DNA of 64,000 nt. Source: Sphingomonas sp. (GTDB lineage Bacteria > Pseudomonadota > Alphaproteobacteria > Sphingomonadales > Sphingomonadaceae). The stretch covers positions 744,001-808,000 of the forward strand of contig NZ_JAGIAM010000003.1 of NCBI RefSeq assembly GCF_017744835.1, in the 5' to 3' direction. A program made the translations under genes and the position numbers. The notes beneath the pieces are model-generated. The model searched no databases, was not told the origin of the DNA, and saw only the letters and a program-made list of their open reading frames with translations. Position 1 is the first letter of the stretch. The number at the start of each line of letters is the position of its first letter. This document shows, piece after piece, positions 33,365 through 41,484 of this stretch.

Positions 33365-34690
33365 TCAGGCTGGGGTTAAGGCCGGTTCGAGAACGGGTGC
33401 CGCCGTGCCGCGGAAGCGCTCCAGGTCGAGGATGCCGGCGCGCTTCGCCACGATGGTGGGGACGAGCGCCTGGCCCGCGACGTTGACCGCGGTGCGGCCC
33501 ATGTCGAGGATCGGATCGATGGCGAGCAGCAGCCCGGCACCTTCGAGCGGCAGCCCGAGCGTCGACAGCGTGAGCGTGAGCATCACGGTGGCGCCGGTGA
33601 GCCCCGCCGTCGCGGCCGAGCCGACGACCGAGACAAAGGCGATCAGGCCATAGTCCGAAAGGTGCAGCGACAAGCCGAAGAACTGCGCCACGAAGATCGC
33701 CGAGATCGCCGGATAGATGGCCGCGCAGCCGTCCATCTTGGTGGTGGCGCCGAGCGGCACGGCAAAGGCGGCATAGGCGTGGGGCACGCCGATGCGCTGC
33801 TCGGTCACTTCCTCGGTGACGGGCAGCGTGCCGACCGACGAGCGCGACACGAAGCCGAGCTGGATCGCAGGCCAGGCGGCAGCGAAGAACCGCAAGGGGC
33901 TGAGCCCATGCGCAGCGAGCAGCAGCGGGTAGACGACGAACAGCACCAGCGCGAGGCCGAGGTAGATGGCGCCGGTGAAGGAACCGAGCGCCCCCAGCGC
34001 GTCCCACCCGTAGCGGATCACGGCGTCGCCGATCAGCGCGGCAGTGCCGATCGGCGTGAGCGCGATCACCCAGCGCAGCAGCCGCCGGAAGAGCGTCAGC
34101 GCCGATGCGTTGAAGGCGAGGAACGCCCTGCCCTGCTCGCCGATCCGCACCGCCGCCGCGCCGACTGCGATCGCCGCGACGATGATCTGGAGGACGTTGA
34201 ACGACAGCGACGTCACCGGCTTGCCGTCGACGAGCGCGGTCGAGGCGGTCAGCCCGAGGAAATTGGCCGGAACCAGGCCCTTCAGGAAATCGAGCCATGA
34301 GCCGGTGCTCGAGGGCGCCTTGGCCGCCGCGGGATCGATCCCGGCGTGCAGCCCGGGCTGGATGACCAGCCCCAGGACGATGCCGATCGAGACTGCGATG
34401 AGCGCGGTGGCAGCGAACCAGAGCAAAGTCTGCGCCACCAGCCTGGCCGCATTCTCGAGGTCGCGCAGCGCCGCGATCGAAGCGACGATTGCCGTGAAGA
34501 CGAGCGGCGGCACCAGCGCCTTCAGCAGTTGGACGAAGATCTGGCCGAGCGTGTGCAGCGTCTCTCCGAGTGCGGTCGCGACCGCCGGCTCGGCGCCACG
34601 CGCGAGCAGGCCCAGCGCCAACCCGGTCCCCATGCCGAGCAGCACCTGGGTACCAAAGCCTAGGGATCGAGGGCGGATATCGAGACTCAT
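33365..34690 (-). CDS. Dicarboxylate/amino acid:cation symporter (DAACS family)
   Basis: About 441 residues with eight or more hydrophobic segments and the family's re-entrant motifs: serine-rich SRSSVGTLPVTEE, AVPLGATTKMDGCA and the C-terminal DPILDMGRTAVNVAGQAL. Sodium- or proton-coupled uptake of C4-dicarboxylates, glutamate/aspartate or cystine-like substrates. ATG 34690 is chosen over a TTG 21 bases upstream. Probably the first gene of a symporter-peroxiredoxin-cysE operon. Confidence 0.88.
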   Translation of the reverse strand: MSLDIRPRSLGFGTQVLLGMGTGLALGLLARGAEPAVATALGETLHTLGQIFVQLLKALVPPLVFTAIVASIAALRDLENAARLVAQTLLWFAATALIAVSIGIVLGLVIQPGLHAGIDPAAAKAPSSTGSWLDFLKGLVPANFLGLTASTALVDGKPVTSLSFNVLQIIVAAIAVGAAAVRIGEQGRAFLAFNASALTLFRRLLRWVIALTPIGTAALIGDAVIRYGWDALGALGSFTGAIYLGLALVLFVVYPLLLAAHGLSPLRFFAAAWPAIQLGFVSRSSVGTLPVTEEVTEQRIGVPHAYAAFAVPLGATTKMDGCAAIYPAISAIFVAQFFGLSLHLSDYGLIAFVSVVGSAATAGLTGATVMLTLTLSTLGLPLEGAGLLLAIDPILDMGRTAVNVAGQALVPTIVAKRAGILDLERFRGTAAPVLEPALTPA

Positions 34691-34812
34691 GACTACACTC
34701 GCAAAACTCAAGGTCCTTGAGACCTCACTGCGGACGCAGAGGCAAGATACCCTATCTAGTCAGTAGGAAAATCCAACTTCTCGGCAGGGACGATCCGCGT
34801 GACGCCACCCCC

Positions 34813-36036
34813 TCACAGGGCTTCGAGATCGACGGGCGCGTTCCGGTCGAGCCATTCGCCGGCGGGAGGCATCGGGTACTTGAGCCCCGTGGCGCAATTG
34901 AACAGCACCACGCGTTCGCCTTCGCCGACGATGCCGTCGCTCAGGGCCTGTCGATAAGCCGCCAGCGTCGCGCCGCCTTCCGGGCAGAGCAGCAGCCCGT
35001 CCTCCCGCGCGGCGGCGTCGACGGCGGCGAGGATCGCGGGATCGTCGACCGCGAGCGCGCGACCGCCCGATTCGCGTACCGCGCGCAGGATCAGGAAATC
35101 GCCCACTGCGCGCGGCACGCGGATGCCGGCGGCGACGGTGGCGGCGTTTTCCCAGCGCTCGGCATGTTCGACGCCTTGCTCGAACGCGCGGACGATCGGC
35201 GCGCAGCCCGACGCCTGCACCGCATACATGCGCGGCCGCTCGGGCCCGATCCAGCCAAGGCGCTCGAGCTCGTCGAATGCCTTCCACATGCCGATCAGCC
35301 CCGTGCCGCCGCCGGTCGGGTAGAAGATCGCATCGGGAAGCTCCCAGCCGAACTGCGCGGCGAGCTCCAGTCCCATCGTCTTCTTGCCTTCGATCCGATA
35401 GGGCTCCTTGAGGGTCGAAAAGTCGAACCAGCGCCCTTCGGCCGCGCCCCTGCCGACGATCGCGCCGCAATCGTCGATCTGGCCGTTCACGCGCCAGACG
35501 CGCGCTCCCTGCGCCGCCATCTCGCGCACATTCACTTCGGGCGTTTCCTCGGGGCAGAGGATCACCGTCTCGATCCCGCAGCGCGCCGCATAGGCGGCCA
35601 ATGCCGCGCCGGCGTTGCCGTTGGTCGGCATCGCGATGCGCGTGACGCCCAGCTCGCGCGCCATGCTGACCGCCGTCACCAGTCCGCGCGCCTTGAACGA
35701 ACCGGTAGGCAGCCGGCCTTCGTCCTTCACGAGCACCTTGGCGCCGCCCGAGCGCGGGATCGGCACGAGGGGAGTCTCGATCTCGCCGAGCGAGACGATG
35801 TTCTCGAGCCGGCGCACCGGCAGCAGCTCGCGCCAGCGCCAGAGATCGGTTTCCCGCGCTTCGAGGCTCGCGCGGGACAGCGCCCGGCCCAGAGCGTCCA
35901 GATCGTAGCGGACCAGCAGCGGCCGGCCAGCCCGCGAAAGGCCGTGCAGCGTGTCCGCGGCATAGATCTCGCCGGTGAGCGAGCATTCGAGATGCGTGAC
36001 GAAGGTCGGACGCTCGACCGAGATGTTCCTGTTCAT
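34813..36036 (-). CDS. Threonine synthase-like PLP enzyme
   Basis: About 407 residues. The N-terminal segment THLECSLTGEIYAADTLHGL resembles the Cys-containing start of ThrC-type enzymes. The PLP Lys lies in DEGRLPTGSFKARGL, followed by PTNGNAGAALAAYAARCG and the phosphate-binding YPTGGGTGLIGMWKAF. Predicted to form threonine from O-phosphohomoserine, though sphingomonads often carry more than one ThrC-like protein. ATG 36036 is preferred to an upstream ATG at 36072 because it begins closest to the conserved region. Confidence 0.8.
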   Translation of the reverse strand: MNRNISVERPTFVTHLECSLTGEIYAADTLHGLSRAGRPLLVRYDLDALGRALSRASLEARETDLWRWRELLPVRRLENIVSLGEIETPLVPIPRSGGAKVLVKDEGRLPTGSFKARGLVTAVSMARELGVTRIAMPTNGNAGAALAAYAARCGIETVILCPEETPEVNVREMAAQGARVWRVNGQIDDCGAIVGRGAAEGRWFDFSTLKEPYRIEGKKTMGLELAAQFGWELPDAIFYPTGGGTGLIGMWKAFDELERLGWIGPERPRMYAVQASGCAPIVRAFEQGVEHAERWENAATVAAGIRVPRAVGDFLILRAVRESGGRALAVDDPAILAAVDAAAREDGLLLCPEGGATLAAYRQALSDGIVGEGERVVLFNCATGLKYPMPPAGEWLDRNAPVDLEAL

Positions 36037-36215
36037 GCGCTCTGATCTACGATCGAAACCAAGCGGCGTCACCTGATCGGCTGGGATGGCCGGCCTGCGC
36101 CTGGCGGACGCGCCTGTGCCATGGATCTGCGCTCAGCTGTGGCTCGTTCAAGGCGTGGCGGCTTGCCGCCGGTGAAGCGGCCGTCCATCTGACGGCTGAC
36201 AGCGAGTAATTGAGT

Positions 36216-36569
36216 ATGCACGCCTTCATCGTCGAAGATGACTATCTGATCAGCCAGCACCTGAGGGACATGCTGGAGGACGCCGGCTTCACTTCCTTCG
36301 GCTTCGCCCGGTCGGAAGACGCCGCCATAGCGGGTGCCCAGGACGCCAAGATCGACCTGATCACGGCGGACGTACGGCTGCTGCCGGGCGACGGGCTCAG
36401 GGCAGTCGAGGCGATCTGCGCGCGGCGCGATATCCCGGTCGTCTTCATCACGGCCTATGCCGACGAGCTTCGCGAGCGGCACCCGGCAGCCGTGGTCATC
36501 CAGAAGCCGATCAAGGCCGATGAGCTCATGGCCGCGATCGCGCAGGCAACCAGCCGCGAGCGCGCATAG
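36216..36569 (+). CDS. Stand-alone receiver-domain protein
   Basis: 117 residues. Acidic pair in AFIVEDDYLIS, phospho-Asp in LITADVRLLPGDG, Thr in VFITAYAD and Lys in IQKPIKADE. Resembles single-domain receivers of the alphaproteobacterial general stress/light response. ATG 36216, with TTG 36210 as alternative. Not next to a kinase gene. Confidence 0.85.
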   Translation: MHAFIVEDDYLISQHLRDMLEDAGFTSFGFARSEDAAIAGAQDAKIDLITADVRLLPGDGLRAVEAICARRDIPVVFITAYADELRERHPAAVVIQKPIKADELMAAIAQATSRERA

Positions 36570-36678
36570 CCGCGGCCGGGCGGATGCGGTGCGGTGCGGC
36601 CTGCTCGCCGCCCCCCGCGACCTCTCGTAAACTCGTTGCGGGTGTGGATCGGTGCAGGCGCTGATGTATTGAACGGTC

Positions 36679-38331
36679 ATGCGCGCCAGCAACGAGCACG
36701 ACTCTCCGTTCAGCATCCCGCTTTTCCGATCGGTCTGGATCGCCAGCCTCGCATCGAACTTCGGCGGGCTGATCCAGTCGGTCGGCGCTTCGTGGATGAT
36801 GATCAACCTCGGCGGCTCACCGCGGATGGTCGCGCTGGTACAGGCTTCGACCAGCCTGCCGATCATGCTGCTCTCGCTCTGGGCAGGCGCGGTCGCCGAC
36901 AATCTCGACCGCCGCCGCGTGATGCTCGCCGCGCAGACGTTCATGCTGGTCGTGTCGGCGCTGCTCGCTGCCGGCGCCTGGGCGGGCGTGCTCACGCCGT
37001 GGCTGCTCCTGATCTTCACCTTCCTGATCGGCTGCGGGACGGCGATCAACGGACCGGCGTGGCAGGCATCGGTCGGCGACATGGTGCCGCGCGCGATCCT
37101 GCCCGACGCGGTGGCGTTCAACAGCATGGGTTTCAACGTGGCCCGCAGCGTGGGCCCGGCGGTCGGCGGCGCGATCGTGGCTGCGGCGGGTGCAGCGACG
37201 GCCTTCCTGGTCAACGCGCTAAGCTATGTGGGGCTGATCGGCGTGCTCGCGCGCTGGCGCCCGGACCTGCCTCCCTCCCGCCTGCCGCGCGAGCGCATCG
37301 GCGACGCCATGCAAGCGGGAATCCGCTATGTCGCGCTGTCGCCGCCGATCCGCACTGTGCTGGGACGCGCCGCGCTGTTCGGCTTCGCCGCCAGCGCCGT
37401 GCCCGCCCTAATGCCGGTGGTGGCGCGCGACATCGTCGGCGGCGGTCCGCTGACCTTCGGCCTGTTGCTCGGCGGGTTCGGGCTCGGCGCGGTGGGCGGG
37501 GCATTCGGAAGCCGCTGGATCCGAAGGCGGCTTTCGATCGAGGGCCTGGTCAGCCTGGCGGCGCTGGGGCTGGCGCTCGGCGCCGCGGCTACCGGCGTGA
37601 GCGGGCACATGGCGCCGGCGCTGGTCGCGCTGGCACTGTGCGGCGCCGGATGGGTGCTGGCGCTGTCGACCTTCAACATGAGCGTCCAGATGGCCTCGCC
37701 GCGCTGGGTCGTGGCACGGGCGCTGGCGCTGTACCAGATGTGCGCCTTCGGAGGCATGGCGTTCGGAAGCTGGGCGTTCGGCACGATCGCGACGGACCAT
37801 GGCGCCGGAACCGCGCTGCTCATCGCGGCGGGCGTGCAGCTGCTGAGCGTCGTCGCGGGGCGGTTCTGGCGCCTTGCGCCGATCAGCCAGCTGAACATGG
37901 ACGCCCGCGACAATTGGGAGGAGCCGCACACCGCAGTCCCGGTCGAGGCGCGCAGCGGCCCGATCGTCATCACGATCGAGCACCGCATCGCCGAAAAGGA
38001 CGTCGACGCCTTCCTTGCCGTGATGAGCGAGCGGCGCCGCATCCGCATGCGCGACGGGGCGCGGCACTGGGCGCTGCTGCGCGACCTGGGCGATCCGCAG
38101 CTGTGGATCGAGCGCTACCATGTCTCGACCTGGGTCGAATATGTGCGGCACAATCGCCGCCGCACGCACGCCGACGACGCCAACAGCGAGGCGCTGCGCC
38201 AGCTGCACATCGACAATGCGGACCCGGTGATCCATCGCCGCATCGAGCGCCAGACCGGCTCGCTGCCTCGCTCGCGCAGCCCCGACGCGCGCGAGCTCGA
38301 TCCGATCACGGACGCGACCCGCTCGACTTGA
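36679..38331 (+). CDS. MFS exporter, MFS_3/DUF894 family
   Basis: 550 residues: about 12 transmembrane helices (residues about 10-410), including the loop-2/3 motif GAVADNLDRRRVMLA typical of the family, then a cytoplasmic C-terminal domain of about 120 residues (IVITIEHRIAEKDVDAFL) related to antibiotic-monooxygenase-like folds. Family members include the enterobactin exporter EntS; the substrate here is unknown. Convergent with nagA. Confidence 0.82.
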   Translation: MRASNEHDSPFSIPLFRSVWIASLASNFGGLIQSVGASWMMINLGGSPRMVALVQASTSLPIMLLSLWAGAVADNLDRRRVMLAAQTFMLVVSALLAAGAWAGVLTPWLLLIFTFLIGCGTAINGPAWQASVGDMVPRAILPDAVAFNSMGFNVARSVGPAVGGAIVAAAGAATAFLVNALSYVGLIGVLARWRPDLPPSRLPRERIGDAMQAGIRYVALSPPIRTVLGRAALFGFAASAVPALMPVVARDIVGGGPLTFGLLLGGFGLGAVGGAFGSRWIRRRLSIEGLVSLAALGLALGAAATGVSGHMAPALVALALCGAGWVLALSTFNMSVQMASPRWVVARALALYQMCAFGGMAFGSWAFGTIATDHGAGTALLIAAGVQLLSVVAGRFWRLAPISQLNMDARDNWEEPHTAVPVEARSGPIVITIEHRIAEKDVDAFLAVMSERRRIRMRDGARHWALLRDLGDPQLWIERYHVSTWVEYVRHNRRRTHADDANSEALRQLHIDNADPVIHRRIERQTGSLPRSRSPDARELDPITDATRST

Positions 38332-38342
38332 AGCCTTACGCT

Positions 38343-39497
38343 TCAGTAGCGATCCGTCCCCAAACCAACACCGGCGATCCAGGTCGTCGCGACCCCGACA
38401 TCGCCTTCGATCAGCGCGAGATCGGCGGCGAGGCCGGGCGCGATCCGGCCCGTGACTTCGCCTAGCCCGAGGAAAGCCGCAGGCACTTCGCTGGCCATGG
38501 CGACTGCTTCCGGCAGCGGCAGGGCAAGCAGCGATGCGGCGTTGCGGACCGCGCCGGCCATGTCGAGGTTCGAGCCGGCCAGCGTTCCGGCCGCGTCGGT
38601 CAGCACGTCGCCTTGCACCAGGATGCGCTTGTCCTGCAGCTGGAATTCCGAAAGGCCCGTGCCCACCGGCGGCATCGCGTCGGTGACCAGCATGATCCTG
38701 CCGCGCGGCTTGCAGCGCAGCGCCAGCTTGAGCGCCGTCGCGCTGACGTGATGGCCGTCGACGATGACGCTGCAGGTCACTTCGTCGCGCTCGAGCGCCG
38801 CGCCCACCACGCCGGGACGGCGCGCACCGAGCGGCGACATGGCATTGAACAGGTGCGTGATTCCGCGCACGCCCGCGTCGATCGCGGCGCTCGCATCCTC
38901 GTAGCTGCCATCGGTGTGCCCGGCCGCGACGATCACTCCGGCATCGGCGAGCCGCCGGATCATCGCCGGCGACGTGCACTCGGGCGCGAGCGTGACGAGC
39001 GTTCGGCCGCGCCGCAGCGACGTGAGCACTGCCAAGCCCTCTTCGTCGAGCGCGCGGATCTTGCCCGCCGAATGGATGCCCTTGCGCTCGACATTGAGGA
39101 ACGGCCCCTCGATATGGATGCCGAGTACGCCGGGCACGCCGGCCTCGATTGCGGCATCGACCGCCGCAACGCCGCGCCGGACCACCTCGAGATCGTCGCT
39201 GATCAAAGTGGGCAGGAAACCCGTGGTGCCGAAGCGCCGGTGCGCCGCCGCGATCGCGGCAATTCCCTCCACGCTGGGCTGGTCGTTGAACAGAACGCCG
39301 CCGCCGCCGTTCACCTGAACGTCGATGAAGCCCGGCACGAGGCTGCCGGACAGGCGCTCGCGCTCGATCGCGCCCTCCCCGTCCAGCGCAGCCTCTGGCA
39401 CGATCGCGGCGATGCGCGCGCCGTCGATCACCACGGCGGTGCGATCCAGCCACTCGCCGTCTACGAGCACGCGGTCGGGGACCAGAGCCTTGCGCAT
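38343..39497 (-). CDS. nagA: N-acetylglucosamine-6-phosphate deacetylase
   Basis: 384 residues, amidohydrolase fold. Metal and substrate motifs: GFIDVQVNGGGG, LGIHIEGPFLN, VAAGHTDGSYED, THLFNAMSPLG, IVDGHHVS and MLVTDAMPPVG. Converts GlcNAc-6-P to GlcN-6-P in the cytoplasm. ATG 39497 shares one base with the stop of the SIS gene (TGATG). Last gene of the regulator-deaminase-deacetylase operon. The strand upstream to 39959 is shadow. Confidence 0.93.
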   Translation of the reverse strand: MRKALVPDRVLVDGEWLDRTAVVIDGARIAAIVPEAALDGEGAIERERLSGSLVPGFIDVQVNGGGGVLFNDQPSVEGIAAIAAAHRRFGTTGFLPTLISDDLEVVRRGVAAVDAAIEAGVPGVLGIHIEGPFLNVERKGIHSAGKIRALDEEGLAVLTSLRRGRTLVTLAPECTSPAMIRRLADAGVIVAAGHTDGSYEDASAAIDAGVRGITHLFNAMSPLGARRPGVVGAALERDEVTCSVIVDGHHVSATALKLALRCKPRGRIMLVTDAMPPVGTGLSEFQLQDKRILVQGDVLTDAAGTLAGSNLDMAGAVRNAASLLALPLPEAVAMASEVPAAFLGLGEVTGRIAPGLAADLALIEGDVGVATTWIAGVGLGTDRY

Positions 39498-40528
39498 CAA
39501 AGGGTCTCGGTCACCTTGGCGAGCTGCGGCGGGCGATCGGGATCGAAGCCGCGGCGCAGCGATAGCGCGTTCGCCGCGCGGTAGAAGGCCTGGATCTGCA
39601 GCATCGGCTCGATCGCGGGATGCGCGTTCGGGTGCGGCAGCTGGATTGCGCCCGGCACATGGCCGCCGCTGACCAGCACCTCGCCTCCGCGCGCGACGAC
39701 GTCGGCGACCAGCTCGTCCACGCCATCGGCAGTCGCGTCGCCCTGGCGGAACACGAGCAGCGGGAAATCGGCCCCGACCAGCGCCATCGGGCCGTGACGG
39801 ACCTCCGCGGCGCTGAATGCCTCGGCGTGGAGGCCGCAGGTCTCCTTGAACTTGAGCGCAGCCTCCTGCGCGATGCCGAAGCCCAGCCCGCGGCCGATGA
39901 CGTAGAGCCCGCGCGCGCCGGCGAGCCGCTCGACCAGCGGCGACCAGTCCGCTTCCCACGCCTGGCGGAGGAGCGCCGCGGATTCGTCGAGCGCGGCGAG
40001 CAGCAGCTCGTCACCGCTCCAGGCCGCGACGAGATGGATGAAGGCTGCGACGGCGGCGATGTAGGATTTGGTCGCCGCCACACTAAGTTCGGGGCCGGCG
40101 TGGAGCGGCAAGCAGGTCTCGGCCTCGAGCGCGAGCGGCGAGTCCGCCACGTTGACCAGTGCGAGCCGGTGCGCGCCTGCTTCGTGCGCGGCCCGCATCG
40201 CCGCGAGGATGTCCGGGCTGCGGCCCGACTGCGACACGCCGATCGCGAGCATGCCCGAATAGTCGGGCGATGCGCCGTAGACCGAGGCCACCGACGGGGA
40301 GGCCGAAGTGGTCAGAAGGCCGAGATGCGTCTCGATCAGATAGCGACCGAAGGTCGTCGCATGGTCCGAGCTGCCGCGCGCGCACGTAACGACGCCGCGT
40401 GGAGGCTGGGTCCGCAACCGCTCGGCCAGCGCCGCCACCGCGTCACGATTGGCGGCGAGCTGGCGCGCGACCGCATCGCCGGCTTCGGCGGCTTCGGCGA
40501 ACATGCGCGTCGTGGAGGGCTCGACCAT
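39497..40528 (-). CDS. SIS-domain glucosamine-6-phosphate deaminase (NagB-II/AgaS-like)
   Basis: 343 residues with two SIS domains: CARGSSDHATTFGRYLIET and GVSQSGRSPDILAA in the first, VIGRGLGFGIAQEAALKFKE and AEVRHGPMAL in the second. In proteobacterial GlcNAc loci this GlmS-like protein replaces NagB and turns GlcN-6-P into fructose-6-P and ammonia. It lies three bases after the GntR gene and overlaps nagA. Confidence 0.88.
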   Translation of the reverse strand: MVEPSTTRMFAEAAEAGDAVARQLAANRDAVAALAERLRTQPPRGVVTCARGSSDHATTFGRYLIETHLGLLTTSASPSVASVYGASPDYSGMLAIGVSQSGRSPDILAAMRAAHEAGAHRLALVNVADSPLALEAETCLPLHAGPELSVAATKSYIAAVAAFIHLVAAWSGDELLLAALDESAALLRQAWEADWSPLVERLAGARGLYVIGRGLGFGIAQEAALKFKETCGLHAEAFSAAEVRHGPMALVGADFPLLVFRQGDATADGVDELVADVVARGGEVLVSGGHVPGAIQLPHPNAHPAIEPMLQIQAFYRAANALSLRRGFDPDRPPQLAKVTETL

Positions 40529-40530
40529 CC

Positions 40531-41274
40531 TCAGGCCCGGGCGTCGAGTTCGGCGACGAAATCATAGGCGTCGCCGCGGTACCAGCTCTGCGTCGCCTCG
40601 ATCACGCGCCCGTCGGCGAGGAAGCCGCGCCGCTCGATGTAGAGTCCGGGCGCCCCTGCCTCGATCTCGAGCAGCTTCGCCTGGCGGGCATCGAACAACA
40701 CTGCGCGCAGCCGCTGGAGCGCGCGCACCGGCCGGTTGCCGTTCGCTTCGAGCGCGGCATAGAGCGAGCTCTCGACCACCGAAGCGCCGTCGAGGCCGAA
40801 GCCGGGGACCACGGCATGCTCGATCGCCATCGGCACGTCGTCAGCGAAGCGGATGCGGTGGAAGCGGTAGACGGGCGTGCCCGGGCTGAGACCCAGCGTC
40901 AGCGCCTCGTCGGGTGTCACCTGGCCCTCGGTCTTGCCCAGCCATTCGCTACGCACCGTGCGCCCGCGCGCGACCATGTCCTCGGAGAAGGAGGAGAGCT
41001 TGGCGAACTGCTTCTCGACGCGCCCGGCGACGAAAGTGCCTGCGCCGTGGCGGCGGATGAGCAGCCCCTCCTCGACCAGCGCATCGAGCGCCTTGCGCAG
41101 CGTGATTCGCGACACCGAGAGCTCGGCGGCAAGGTCGCGCTCGGCCGGAAGCGCCTCGTTGGGCTTGAGCACCTGGTCGCGCAGCGCCGTGCGCAGCGCA
41201 TCCTCCAGCCGCCGGTAGAGGGGACCCCCACCAGGTTGATCGAGCACGTTAATCTTTTCGGCCAGAAGCGGCAT
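40531..41274 (-). CDS. GntR/HutC-family regulator of GlcNAc genes (NagR/NagQ-like)
   Basis: About 247 residues. N-terminal winged helix (LRDQVLKPNEALPAERDLAA, SVSRITLRKALDALVEEGLL) and a C-terminal UTRA ligand domain (PVYRFHRIRFADDVPMAIEH). ATG 41274 has GGGAG five bases upstream and is preferred to the ATG 15 bases earlier. It probably senses GlcNAc-6-P or GlcN-6-P and represses both its own operon and the divergent TonB receptor; half-sites are seen between them. Confidence 0.88.
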   Translation of the reverse strand: MPLLAEKINVLDQPGGGPLYRRLEDALRTALRDQVLKPNEALPAERDLAAELSVSRITLRKALDALVEEGLLIRRHGAGTFVAGRVEKQFAKLSSFSEDMVARGRTVRSEWLGKTEGQVTPDEALTLGLSPGTPVYRFHRIRFADDVPMAIEHAVVPGFGLDGASVVESSLYAALEANGNRPVRALQRLRAVLFDARQAKLLEIEAGAPGLYIERRGFLADGRVIEATQSWYRGDAYDFVAELDARA

Positions 41275-41318
41275 TTCGGCTCCCACCATTGGGCGTAAGG
41301 GCTTCGGACGCAACACTA

Positions 41319-41457
41319 ATACCAATTAGATACCACGCGCCAGCAAAAAATGTAGCGGCCTTGGTCATAATTGTGAAAGAATCCCTCTTGACGGCTCAGG
41401 ACCTCTGACGGATGGTCTAGTTATTGGTATGTAACTGGTACAACAACAGGCATACCA
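41319..41457. promoter_or_regulatory. Cluster of TGGTAT/ATACCA half-sites between nagR-type gene and TonB receptor
   Basis: ATACCA at 41319-41324 and 41330-41335 (11-bp period), TGGT at 41413, TTGGTAT at 41424-41430, CTGGTAC at 41435-41441 and ATACCA at 41452-41457. The half-sites are spaced one helical turn apart within the divergent promoter, consistent with binding of the GntR/UTRA regulator. Assignment to that protein is inference. Confidence 0.5.
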
Positions 41458-41484
41458 CCGAGATTTCGGAAGAGGGGAAGAGAC

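Noticed and set aside
31833..33653. 606-codon plus-strand frame opposite cysE, peroxiredoxin and the symporter
   Set aside because: It runs across three well-supported minus-strand genes and its translation is low-complexity and charged.
36679..38331. Unusual fusion of an MFS exporter with a monooxygenase-like domain
   Set aside because: A C-terminal domain of this type is, as far as I recall, usual for MFS_3/DUF894 proteins of about 530-550 residues, so it is not a novel fusion.
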